From positions 1,555,331 through 1,619,330 of the forward strand of contig NZ_KI912577.1 of assembly GCF_000519085.1 (NCBI RefSeq): a stretch of DNA of 64,000 nt. Direction: 5' to 3'. Origin of the DNA: Methylobacterium sp. 10. GTDB lineage: Bacteria > Pseudomonadota > Alphaproteobacteria > Rhizobiales > Beijerinckiaceae. This document shows, piece by piece, positions 54,471 through 63,510 of the stretch. The notes under the pieces are model-generated. The model was not told the DNA's origin. It ran no database searches and worked only from the letters and a program-made list of their open reading frames with translations. Position 1 is the stretch's first letter. The number at the start of each line of letters is the position of its first letter. The translations under genes were made by a program, and so were the position numbers.

Positions 54471-55995
54471 ATGTCGCGTCCTGGCCCCATCCGAAGACCG
54501 GTGTTTTCTGGTTCCGCAAGCGGATCCCGAAGGACCTCATGGCGCTTGTGGGCAAGCGCGAGGAGAAGGCGAGCCTCGGGACGAAGGACGTCGGCGAGGC
54601 CAAGCGCCGCCATGCTGCCTATGCGGCCCTCGTCGAGGCTCGCTGGGCGAACCTACGGGTTGGCGTGCGGCAGCTGAGCCTTCTTGAGGTCAACGGCATC
54701 GCGGGCGAGTTCTACGAAGACCTCATCCCGCGGTTCCAAGCCGGTAAGTTCTCGCCATCCTTCAATCTGATGTCGTCCGCAATGATCTACCGGTACGTCG
54801 ACGATCCCAGTCCGGCGCATCGTACGCAGTTCCTGCGCTTCCATGGCAAGGACATCGACGCCTATCTCGTGGGCAAGGGGCTGGTCATCCACCCAGACAC
54901 GCGGGGCGCGCTGGACCTCGCGATAGCAAAGGCGATCTCGGGCCGTCGACCAGAGCATGAAGTACCTCAACGGGGATTTTAGGCCCGACCCGTTGGCCGG
55001 GCGGTTCCCGAAGAACCCGGAGGTAGCTCCTGCGGCCGTCCTGCCGCTGGAGGAATGGTTTGGGAAGTACGCCGAAGCCTCGAAGCTCGCGGCGTCCACC
55101 CGCAAGCGTTGGGGGCCTGCTTTGGCAACGCTGACCGCCTTTGTGGGGGCATGACGACCTCGCTCGCATCACGCCGGATCATGTCGCCGACTGGGTCGAC
55201 GGGCTCGCCGCGGACAAGCGAGCCGACAAAACCATCCGCGACGTCTACCTCGCCTCGGCGAAGGCACTCTTCGGGTGGCTCCAGGGCAAGCGGCCGGTCG
55301 CGGCCAACCCTTGTGCGGGCATCAGGGTGAAGGTCGTGGAGGAAGTCGTGCTGCGCGACCGCGACTTCACCGAGGCGGAGGCCTCGACCATCCTCGCGGC
55401 GGCCCTCGCGTCCCAAGGCGGGCGCCTGAGCCCCGAGCATGCAGCGGCCCGGCGATGGGTTCCATGGCTGTGCGCCTACTCCGGGGCGCGAGTCGGAGAG
55501 AACACGCAATTGCGCCGCAAGGACGTGCGCCACGAGGGGGGCATACCGGTCTTCCGCATCACCCCCGAGGCGGGGACGGTGAAGACGAAGCGGTTCCGGG
55601 ACGTCCAGATCCACCCGCATCTCGTCGAGATGGGCTTCCTCGACTACGTCGGCGCGCGGACGGGGCCCCTGTTCTACGACCCGACCCGGGGGCGCGGCGG
55701 CTCGTCCGCCAACCCGTTATCGAAGAAAGTTGGCAAGCGACTTGCCGCCTGGGTCCGGAAGCTCGGGATCGTCGACTTCGGCGTCGACCCCAACCATGGC
55801 TGGCGTCACAGCTTCAAGACGCGCGGTCGAAGAGGTGGAATGCGGGATTCGATCCTGGATGCCATCCAGGGACACGCGCCGCAGACCGAAGGCCGAAAGT
55901 ACGGGGGCTTCAAGGTCGACGTGATGGCACAAGAAATGGAATTGTTTCCACGATATGCCATTCCTTTGGCCGCGAGTGACGCTTTGGCTGCGTAG
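54471..55995 (+). pseudogene. Tyrosine integrase broken by three frameshifts
   Basis: MSRP at 54471 is followed by a single missing base, then WPHPKTGVFWFRKRIPKDLM and EEKASLGTKDVGEAKRRHAA. A second shift near 54957 leads into MKYLNGDFRPDPLAGRFPKN. A third near 55145 leads into DDLARITPDHVADWVDGLAA and the catalytic domain. The catalytic Arg (YSGARVGENTQL), HxxR (HGWRHSFKT), His (IQGHAPQTEG) and Tyr (GRKYGGF) are all still present. It once integrated an element into the tRNA-Ser gene beside it. I found no second att copy to the right. Confidence 0.85.
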
Positions 55996-56567
55996 CGCTA
56001 TCTACGGTGCCTGCAGCTAACCCATACATATATGTCCCTCTTACCGGCTACTAAGCGCTACCAGAACTCTGAGAGTCTGTCCGGGATCATTTTACGGTCT
56101 GGCAGAGCTTTCGGATCCTGAGGCGGACGGAGGCGCAGTGGAAGAAGGCCAGGGCCTTTCGGCTGTGGCATTCCCAGTCTTTGGCGAGGCGGCGGCAGCG
56201 GTTCAGCCAAGCGAAGGTTCGCTCGACGATCCAGCGTTTGGGTAGAACGGTGAAGCCCTTCGCCGTGACGGCACTGGCCTGATCGGATCGCTTGACGATC
56301 TCGACATCGACCTGCCGGCAAGCGCGGCGGAGGCCGGCCTGGAAGCGGGGGCCCTGATCGCCGCCGTCGGCGTAGAGCTTGAGCAGGAACGGATAGAGCC
56401 CGAACAGGGTCGCCATCACCCAGACCCCTCCGTCGCGATCCTGTATGCCGGCCGAATCCACCAGGGCGTGCATCAGCAGACCCTGGGTGTCGACGAGGAT
56501 GTGGCGCTTCTTCCCTTTGATCTTCTTGCCCGCGTCGAAGCCGGGCGGATCGATCGACGCCCCCTTT

Positions 56568-57924
56568 ATGGATGGCCCGCCCCTCACCGGGCTTCACTGC
56601 TAGGTTTGCAGTGTGGCTCACACCAGTGATGGAGCGGACCGATGGCCATTGCGATACTCGGGATCGATCTGGGCAAGAACAGCTGCAGCCTTGTCGGGCA
56701 GGATGCGACCGGTCGGGTCGTCCTGCGACGGCGGATGCGGCGCGAGACGGTGATGACCTTCGGTGCGACGCTTCCAGCCTGCATCATCGCCATGGAGGCG
56801 TGCTGTGGCGTGCATCACATGGGCCGGGCGCTCGCCGCTCAGGGTCACACCATCCGGTTGATGTCGCCGGAATATGTGCGGCCCTACGTCAAGGCATAGA
56901 AGAACGACGACCGCGACGCCGAAGCGATCGCGGAGGCTGCGACTCGTCCGACCATGCGGTTCGTCACATTGAAGTCGGAAGCGCAGCTCGACATGCAGAC
57001 TCTGCACCGGGTGCGGAACCAGCTCGTCGGCGACCACACCGCCCTGATGAACCAGATCCGGAGCCGTCCTGCTGGAGCGCGGTCACATCGTCCCACAGGG
57101 ACGCGCCAAGCTCGCTGCCAGGTTGGAAGGTTTGCGCGATACCGAGGCGGTCTCAGACCTCACATCACGGATGCGTAGCCTGGTGGCGGATGTCCGTGAA
57201 CGCTGGCAGTCCCTCGATGGGCGCATCGCAGCACTCGACGCAGAGTTCGCCGAACAGGCTCGGACCGACGAGAGCGCTCGCCGGCTCACCACCATCCCGG
57301 GCATCGGCGCCCTCAATGCCACAGCGCTGGTCGCGGCGATCGGCGATGTCGGCACTTTCGCCCGCGGACGTGATCTGGCGGCCCGGCTCGGCCTCGTTCC
57401 GCGTCAGGTCACCACCGGCGGACGACCACGCCTCCTCGGGATCACGAAACGCGGGCAGCAAGTACCTGCGCAAGATGCTGATCCAGGGCGCACGGGCCGC
57501 GATGCCGACCCTCCGCAAGAGCGAGATGCGGATCGGCCAGTGGCTACGAGGCCTACTGGCGCGGGCGCACTCCAACACCGCCGTCGTGGCGCTGGCGGCT
57601 AAAATGGCCCGGACCGTCTGGGCGCTGCTGCGCCACGAACGCGTCTATGAGCCGGCGGCGGTGGCTGCCTGAACCGAGCTTGGTCGGCGAAGCTTTCGTC
57701 GGCCTTCCGATGTCTGCGAGCGGTGAGAGAAAGATGGCCTGACAGTCGATCGGTGTTCTGGAAGCCTCCGGCGAAAAATGGCGCTCGACGCCTACCCCTT
57801 TATGAGGACCAGAACGCGCGGATCTCCATCTTGGCCAACGGCAGCGCCGGAAGGCCGGATACGTTTATGCAGACTGCTCGGACCAGCGGATCATCAGCCA
57901 CTTGCGGACGAGGCGGGCCATACG
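56568..57924 (+). mobile_element. IS110-family insertion inside the IS5 transposase gene
   Basis: The inserted DNA carries an IS110-type transposase (56642-57672). It has only ~70 bp to its left but ~250 bp of non-coding DNA to its right. The insertion point is placed by rejoining the IS5 reading frame (the aaa before gggggcgtcg). IS110 elements lack long inverted repeats, so the exact ends are uncertain. Confidence 0.6.
56642..57672 (+). pseudogene. IS110-family transposase, inactivated
   Basis: From the ATG at 56642: LGIDLGKNSCSLVGQDATGR and IIAMEACCGVHHMGRALAAQ, then a TAG at 56897 after YVRPYVKA. The same frame continues KNDDRDAEAIAEAATRPTMR, which carries the DEDD-type acidic residues. 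A frameshift near 57065 leads into LERGHIVPQGRAKLAARLEG and LTTIPGIGALNATALVAAIG. A second near 57450 leads into GSKYLRKMLIQGARAAM and the end at 57672. One nonsense and two frameshifts make it non-functional. The family uses a RuvC-like DEDD domain plus a serine domain guided by a bridge RNA. Confidence 0.82.
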
Positions 57925-58557
57925 TTTTCCGCGCCCTTGACGCTCTGACTGTCGATGATCGCCGCAGTCGGGCTCGCCTCGCGTCCCGCCTGCTCCCGGC
58001 ACTGCACGAACAGCGAGTGATGGATGCGCATCAACGTGCCGTCGTAGTCTCACAGGTCGAAGTGGTCGTACACTGTGCGGCGTGCCGGCAGATCCTTGGG
58101 CAGAGCCCGCCACTGGCACCCTGTGCCGAGCACGTACGTCAGGGCATCGACGACCGCTCTGATCTCGACCGTGCGCTTGTTGCGGCCTTGCTTGGCCGGC
58201 GGGATCAAAGGTGCGATCAGCCCCCATTCCGCGTCCGTCAGGTCGCTCGCGTTGCGCAGACCGCTTCGGTCATAGCGAGCCCGGTTTCTCGGCCGTCCAC
58301 ATCAGCAAAGGCTCCATCCCGCCCCAGCTTGAATCACAACATGCTCATATCACTCAATATGTTGCCGAACAGACACTCAGGGCGTCCATTGCCTCCTCGC
58401 TATCCAGCATCGTGGGCGGGCCGCCTATGGCGACGCGATCGTTGCCGCCCCTGCAGGTCAACGAGCCTGCGCCGCCATTGCCGGGTATGGCTTCCTCCCT
58501 TCTCATCCGATCTTCGCCGAGGGAAACGATGCGGGTCGGGCGCGCCGGCCAGTCGGA

Positions 58558-60339
58558 TCACGGCGTAGCGCCCTCCAAAACGCCATTCCGGGCGGCCATC
58601 CGCACCCGATCCGCCGCATTGTCGGCCTGGGCGAATTGCGCGGTGTAGAGGCGCCGGTATGCACCGTCCGCCGAGAGAAGCACCTCGTGCCGTCCCTGCT
58701 CGACGATGCCCTCGGAGCCGACAACGACGATCCGGTCCGCTTGGCGGATAGTGGCGAGGCGATGGGCGATGACCAGGGTAGTGCGGCCCTCGGAAAGCTC
58801 CACGAGGGAGCCCTGGATCGCCTGTTCGGTCTCGCTGTCGAGGGCCGAAGTGGCCTCGTCGAGGATCAGGATCGGCGGGTTCTTGAGAAATACGCGGGCG
58901 ATGGCGAGTCGCTGCTTCTGGCCACCCGAGAGTTTGACACCCCGTTCGCCGACGACGGTGTCGAGGCCGTTCGGCAGGCCCTCGATCAGCGCGGAGAGCT
59001 TGGCCCGCTCCGCGGCCTGCGCGATCTCCGCCTCGGTGGCGTTGAGCCGGCCATAGGCGATATTCTCGCGGATCGTGCCCGCGAACAGGAAGACGTCCTG
59101 CTGCACGATGCCGATCTGCCGGCGGAGTGAGGCGAGGGTGACGTCCCGAATGTCGATGCCGTCGATGGTAATGCGCCCGCTCTCCACCTCGTAGAAGCGC
59201 GGAATGAGCGAGCACAACGTCGTTTTGCCGGCCCCGGACGGGCCGACGAAGGCGACGGTCTCCCCGGCCGCGATGTCGAGATCGAGCCCCGACAGGACGG
59301 GCTGGCCGGAGGTGTAGCCGAAACTCACCTCCTCGAAGCGGATGTCCCCCTTCAGCGCCGGCACGGAGACGGCGTCGGGGCGGTCGACGATGTCGGGTTC
59401 GCTGGCGAGCAGCTCGGCGTAGCGCCGGAAGCCTGCGACTCCCTTCGGGTAAGTCTCGACGACGGCGCCGATCTTCTCGAGCGGCCTGTAGAAGACCCCC
59501 ACCAGCAGCAGGAACCCGATGAACCCGCCGGGCGAGAGGTCGCCGCGCACGACGAAGGCTGCCCCGCCCAGCAGCACGACGATCTGCACGAGCCGCATGC
59601 CGAGATAGTTGATCGACAGGCTGGCGGCCATGATCCGGTAGGCTTCGAGCTTGGTCTCGCGGTACTTCCGGTTGTCGGAGGCGAACAGACGCCGCTCGTG
59701 CGGCTCGTTGGCGAAAGCCTGCACCACGCGGATGCCGCCGACATTCTCCTCGATGCGGGCGTTGAAGGCAGCGACCCGGCCGTATTGGGTCTGCCAGTTC
59801 CGCGTCATGCGGCCGCCGTAGCGGAGGGTGACGAAGGCGATCACCGGCAGAATGGCGGCGGTCAGGAAGGCCAGAGGTGGGTGCACGTAGACCATCAGCG
59901 CGAAGGCGCCGATGAGCGTCATCACCGCGATGAAGAGGTCCTCCGGGCCGTGATGGGCGACTTCGCCGATCTCCTCCAGGTCCTTGGTCACGCGGGCGAC
60001 GAGGTGGCCGGTCTTCTGGTTGTCGAAGTAGCGGAACGAGAGCTTCTGTAGATGGTCGAAGGCGCGACGGCGCATCTCGGTCTCGATGTTGATGCCAAGA
60101 ACGTGGCCCCAATAGGTCACCACCACCATGAGCCCGGCATTGGCTACGTAGATCACGCCGAGGCCGAGGGCGGCGAGCACGATCAACTGCCAGTCCTGGC
60201 GCGGAAGCAGCACATCGACGAAGGCTTTCACGGCCATGGGGAAGCCGAGTTCGAGCAGGCCCGACAGGACGGCGCAGCCGAAATCGACGAGGAACAGGGT
60301 CCGGTGCGGGCGATAATAGGCGAGGAAGTCCTTCAGCAT
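58558..60339 (-). CDS. ABC transporter, fused membrane and ATPase domains
   Basis: The 593-residue half-transporter has an ABC type I exporter domain (TLFLVDFGCAVLSGLLELGF, GLGVIYVANAGLMVVVTYWG, helices to about residue 320). The ATPase has Walker A VGPSGAGKTTLCSL, signature LSGGQKQRLAIARVFL, Walker B PILILDEATSALDS and switch His in VIAHRLATI. It is complete in all ATPase motifs. The gene lies downstream of fhuF with a 7-bp overlap in a siderophore operon, so handling of a siderophore or iron chelate is likely. The direction is inferred as export from the fold only. Confidence 0.9.
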   Translation of the reverse strand: MLKDFLAYYRPHRTLFLVDFGCAVLSGLLELGFPMAVKAFVDVLLPRQDWQLIVLAALGLGVIYVANAGLMVVVTYWGHVLGINIETEMRRRAFDHLQKLSFRYFDNQKTGHLVARVTKDLEEIGEVAHHGPEDLFIAVMTLIGAFALMVYVHPPLAFLTAAILPVIAFVTLRYGGRMTRNWQTQYGRVAAFNARIEENVGGIRVVQAFANEPHERRLFASDNRKYRETKLEAYRIMAASLSINYLGMRLVQIVVLLGGAAFVVRGDLSPGGFIGFLLLVGVFYRPLEKIGAVVETYPKGVAGFRRYAELLASEPDIVDRPDAVSVPALKGDIRFEEVSFGYTSGQPVLSGLDLDIAAGETVAFVGPSGAGKTTLCSLIPRFYEVESGRITIDGIDIRDVTLASLRRQIGIVQQDVFLFAGTIRENIAYGRLNATEAEIAQAAERAKLSALIEGLPNGLDTVVGERGVKLSGGQKQRLAIARVFLKNPPILILDEATSALDSETEQAIQGSLVELSEGRTTLVIAHRLATIRQADRIVVVGSEGIVEQGRHEVLLSADGAYRRLYTAQFAQADNAADRVRMAARNGVLEGATP

Positions 60340-61049
60340 GATGCTTTCGTCAGGTGATCGACGGGGCAGAGGGCGCCGCAGGAGGGGACGCCCGGTATGC
60401 GGTAGCGCATACAGCAAACCCGTCGCCGCCGCTCCCCGCCGCCTCGGAAGGCCTGCGCCAGCGGGCAGCGACCGAACGCTTCGCCTCCGCATCGGCCGAG
60501 GCACGCTTCGGCCCGCGAGTAGGCAGGCACCGCGTCGCGGCTCAACTCGCGCAAAGCGAAATCGGCGGTGACGCCGGCATTGCACCAGAGAACATGGCGG
60601 GAAAGACCGTAATGGGTCTGGCACAGGTCGAAGAACGGCCGTAGGTGGCCCTCGATCAGGGGATCGAGGCCAGTCTCTGGGCCGGCGTGCCGGTCGTCGT
60701 CCTCCGCCATGATAAAGCGGGAGACGATGCCGTCCTCATCGAGTTCGAAGCCGACCCGGTCGAACCCGATCGGCAGGGCACGGCCGAGGCGGCTGAGCGC
60801 GGTGAAGTAGGGGATGATCAGGGCGGGCAGGTAGTACTGGGTCCATAGCGAGACCAGGGCCCGACGGTCGGCGAGTTCGCCCGCCTCCTCTCGGTAGGCC
60901 TCGCCGAACCGATCCACCACCTCGTCGAAGGCCGCCTTGCTGGCGAGAATTGAGAGCGGCCGGGCCTCGGACCGTGACGAAGTCGTGGCGATCCGGCACC
61001 CGAAGGCCGACAGCGAGGGCGGAACCAACCCGGCGAGTTGATTGATCAT
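60333..61049 (-). CDS. fhuF: Siderophore-iron reductase FhuF
   Basis: The 238-residue protein ends with the FhuF iron-sulfur motif CCMRYRIPGVPSCGALCP, whose four Cys bind a 2Fe-2S cluster. The upstream part has SLWTQYYLPALIIPYFTALS and HLRPFFDLCQTHYGLSRHVL, family patterns. It reduces ferric siderophores in the cytoplasm to release iron. It overlaps the MFS gene by 4 bp and the ABC gene by 7 bp, so the three are one operon. An in-frame ATG at 61049 is the expected start. Confidence 0.88.
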   Translation of the reverse strand: MINQLAGLVPPSLSAFGCRIATTSSRSEARPLSILASKAAFDEVVDRFGEAYREEAGELADRRALVSLWTQYYLPALIIPYFTALSRLGRALPIGFDRVGFELDEDGIVSRFIMAEDDDRHAGPETGLDPLIEGHLRPFFDLCQTHYGLSRHVLWCNAGVTADFALRELSRDAVPAYSRAEACLGRCGGEAFGRCPLAQAFRGGGERRRRVCCMRYRIPGVPSCGALCPVDHLTKASC

Positions 61050-62284
61050 GCGCGCCCTGCGACCCGATCGGCATCAACGGTCCGGCGGATCGTCACGCGC
61101 AGGGCGGCGAAGGCGACGGCGTAGAACAGAATCGCGGCAGAGAAATAGGTTGGCCAGCCCACATGTGCCGCTAGCGCCGGCGCGGCGACCCGCAGCGGCA
61201 TCGCGGCAAAGAACGCCGCCCCGAACAGAAGCGCGTAATCGGTGGCGGGACGAGGCCCCTGCGCCCAGCGATAGATCATGTTGAACACCGGCACTCCGAG
61301 TCCTCCGCCGCTGACGATGCCGAGGATCGTTGCCGCGATCGCGAGAGGGGCCGAACCGGTGGCGGCGCTGGCGATCATCAGCCCGCCGCTGGTGATCACG
61401 CCCAGCGCGGAGATCGTGATGAGCCGCAGGGTTCCGACCCGTCGCACGAGGAAGCCCGAGACCAGGGCCATGACGAGGTTGATGACCGGCGAGAGAGAAC
61501 CGGTGACGAACCCGACTTGCCGCAACGGCACCCCGAGATCCAGCAGGGCGAGGTTGTTCAGGCTGGAGAGGGCGAACATGGCCGCGAAATAAACACCCAG
61601 GACCAGGATGCGCGGCGCCAGGAGACGCAGGCGTTCGAGGGAGCCCGTCTCGCGTTCCGCCGGAGCGGCGTCGCGGCGAAGCCGTACTTCTGGGTAACGC
61701 AGGATCGGCAGCAGGCAGAGGAGGTTGAGGCCGGCTATGCCCAGCACGGCGGCCTGCCAGCCGATCGTGTCGTAGTATCCGATCAGCAGGCCCGCGCCGG
61801 CGATGCCGCCTAGCGACGCGCCGGAGAGTTTGGCCGAAGCGACAAAGGGGCGCCCGTCGGCGGGCACCGTCTCGACCACCAGGGCTTCGAGCGCGATGTC
61901 CATGGTGGCGACGCAGAAGCAGGTCGCCACCGCGAGTCCGAGGAGCAGGCCGAGCGGCCACGCCTCGCCCCGGCTCAGCACCAGGAGCAGGGCGATGGTC
62001 GCGCCCTGCATCAGCGCGATCCAGCCGATGCGATGCGGCAGGCCGGGCAGGTGCAGCCTGTCGATGGCGACGGCCCAGAGAAACGTCAGACCGACGGGCA
62101 AATTGATGAGCTGTAATAGACCGATCTCGGCGAGTTCGACGCCGCGTGCCCGCAGGATCAGGGGGGCGCCGCTGGCCAGGAAGCCGAGCGTGGTCCCGAA
62201 GGTGATGTAGAGGCAGAAGAACGGCAGCAGGGGCCGCGCCCGGCGCCACGCTCTGGACGCTCCCTCGAACCAGATCCCGCTCAT
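61046..62284 (-). CDS. MFS transporter, probable siderophore importer
   Basis: The 412-residue protein has 12 predicted helices with ITFGTTLGFLASGAPLILRA near TM1, FVASAKLSGASLGGIAGAGL, VYFAAMFALSSLNNLALLDL and ISALGVITSGGLMIASAATG. The position before fhuF suggests a RhtX/FptX-type single-protein siderophore importer across the inner membrane (family inference). The start MSGIWFEGASRAW at 62284 is chosen; a longer in-frame ATG at 62344 adds a non-membrane lead. No IucA/IucC-type synthetase is in the window. Confidence 0.85.
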   Translation of the reverse strand: MSGIWFEGASRAWRRARPLLPFFCLYITFGTTLGFLASGAPLILRARGVELAEIGLLQLINLPVGLTFLWAVAIDRLHLPGLPHRIGWIALMQGATIALLLVLSRGEAWPLGLLLGLAVATCFCVATMDIALEALVVETVPADGRPFVASAKLSGASLGGIAGAGLLIGYYDTIGWQAAVLGIAGLNLLCLLPILRYPEVRLRRDAAPAERETGSLERLRLLAPRILVLGVYFAAMFALSSLNNLALLDLGVPLRQVGFVTGSLSPVINLVMALVSGFLVRRVGTLRLITISALGVITSGGLMIASAATGSAPLAIAATILGIVSGGGLGVPVFNMIYRWAQGPRPATDYALLFGAAFFAAMPLRVAAPALAAHVGWPTYFSAAILFYAVAFAALRVTIRRTVDADRVAGRA

Positions 62285-62618
62285 GCGATCCGCGCCGCCC
62301 GACCCGGTTGCTCGTTGAGGGTAGGCATGGACCCTGGGAACCATCCTCCCGCGCCGGTCACGCCCGCCCCTCCGAGAAGGCGCTTTGCCGGCCTTGAATG
62401 ACGCGGCGACCGATCCGCGATCCGGCGCGCGACGTGACAGGGCCTCCCTTCGGACATCCGGAGCCTCCCTGCTTCTTGCGGCGAGAACAGTTTTTAAACA
62501 GTCTAATCTGCTGTAAACATTGGCCTTTCTTTGGGATTAGGACGTGCCTGCCGGTCATGCAAGGTCCGTTTGGACGCAGTGCCGCCGGCCTTCCCTCGTC
62601 CTGCTCAGTATCTGTCCG
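62285..62618. promoter_or_regulatory. Upstream region of the MFS-fhuF-ABC operon
   Basis: No gene is supported in this 334-bp gap. The segment 62484-62520 (agaacagtttttaaacagtc) is strongly AT-rich with repeated acagt and is the likely promoter/operator of the leftward siderophore operon. I cannot assign it to Irr, RirA or Fur by eye. Confidence 0.35.
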
Positions 62619-63371
62619 CTATTGCCCCGGCATGGTGATGATCAGCGGCCCGCTGCGCGAGGCGATGACCGTATGCTCGTATTGCACGGTCAGCGCCTTC
62701 GGCTGGCTGTAGAGGGTCCACGGGTCGTCGCCATCCTCGGCGAACTCCGCGCCGAGGGACAGGAACGGCTCGACGGTGAAGACCAGCCCCTCCTGCATGA
62801 TCCGCCGCTCGGAGGCGTCGGGCCAGGTGGCGATCTCGGTCGGCTCCTCGTGAAGTGAAAGGCCCACGCCGTGGCTCGCGAGGTTGCGGACCAGGGTGTA
62901 GCCGTTCTTCCGCGCGAAGGCTCCGACGGCCCGTCCGATATCGGCCAGGGGCTTGCCGGTGCCGACCTGGCGCAGGCCCGTCCACATCGCCCGGCGCCCG
63001 TCCCTGCAAAGGCGCTCCACCGCCCGCGTCACCGGTGGCACGGCGAAGGACGCGCCTGTATCGGCGAAGTAGCCGTCCTTCTCGGCGGACACGTCGATAT
63101 TGACGAGATCGCCCGGATTGATCCTGCGGGCGCTGGGAATGCCGTGGGCGATCTCCTCGTTGACGCTGATGCAGGTCGCTCCGGGAAAGGCGTAGACCAA
63201 CTCCGGTGCCGGGCGAGCTCCGGCCGCCTCCATGATCCGCCGCCCGATCCCGTCGAGTTCGAGGGTGGTCATGCCGGGCTGGATGGCCTTACCCATCGCC
63301 TCGAGGGTGTCGGCGACGATGCGCCCGATCTGCTTCAATCCGGCAAGCTCGTCGTCGTTCGACACCGTCAT
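62619..63371 (-). CDS. map: Type I methionine aminopeptidase
   Basis: The 250-residue protein has the metal ligands in VNIDVSAEKDGYFADTGASF (two Asp), RNLASHGVGLSLHEEPTEIA (His) and EEGL/FTVEPFLSLG (Glu), and a final Glu in LTVQYEHTVIASRSG. It removes the initiator Met from nascent proteins. It is shorter at the N-terminus than zinc-finger types and starts at MTVSNDDELAGLKQ (63371). An in-frame extension to 63461 looks non-coding. Confidence 0.93.
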   Translation of the reverse strand: MTVSNDDELAGLKQIGRIVADTLEAMGKAIQPGMTTLELDGIGRRIMEAAGARPAPELVYAFPGATCISVNEEIAHGIPSARRINPGDLVNIDVSAEKDGYFADTGASFAVPPVTRAVERLCRDGRRAMWTGLRQVGTGKPLADIGRAVGAFARKNGYTLVRNLASHGVGLSLHEEPTEIATWPDASERRIMQEGLVFTVEPFLSLGAEFAEDGDDPWTLYSQPKALTVQYEHTVIASRSGPLIITMPGQ

Positions 63372-63510
63372 GTCGTCATCCTTTCCTGGAGCCGGAGGCG
63401 GCTTCGCTCGCGCGGTTCTGCCATCCTCCGCAAGCCCGGCAAAGCCTGGGCCGCCCCACACGCCGTCCGCTCCCTATGGGTCTGGCGGGCTTAGGAAGTG
63501 CTGGATCCGC

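Larger units (their letters stand above)
56087..58302 (-). pseudogene. IS5-family transposase, split and mutated
   Basis: The N-terminal part runs leftward from 58302: MWTAE, then a 1-base insertion near 58287, then RARYDRSGLRNASDLTDAEW, TVEIRAVVDALTYVLGTGCQ and PARRTVYDHFDL. A nonsense codon sits at 58050-58052 where Trp is expected, and the part ends at AAIIDSQSVKGAE (57924). The C-terminal part resumes at 56567 with GGASIDPPGFDAGKKIKG-like sequence, then KKRHILVDTQGLLMHALVDS, WIVERTFAWLNRCRRLAKDW and the YREK-like Glu of the DDE site (VERTFAWL). The DDE residues remain, but the gene is dead through insertion, frameshift and stop. Confidence 0.75.
56069..58380 (-). mobile_element. IS5-family element interrupted by an IS110-family insertion
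   Basis: Imperfect terminal inverted repeats bound the element: ctgagagtctgtccgggatc at 56069-56088 and the complement of ctgagtgtctgttcggcaac at 58361-58380. Removing 56568-57924 rejoins the transposase, leaving about 960 bp, normal for this IS type. No target duplication is evident. Confidence 0.72.

Noticed and set aside
55996..58400. Search for the second att copy of the tRNA-Ser element
   Set aside because: No repeat of the cccctctccgcca tRNA-Ser end was found to the right. The far boundary was probably lost or lies outside the window.
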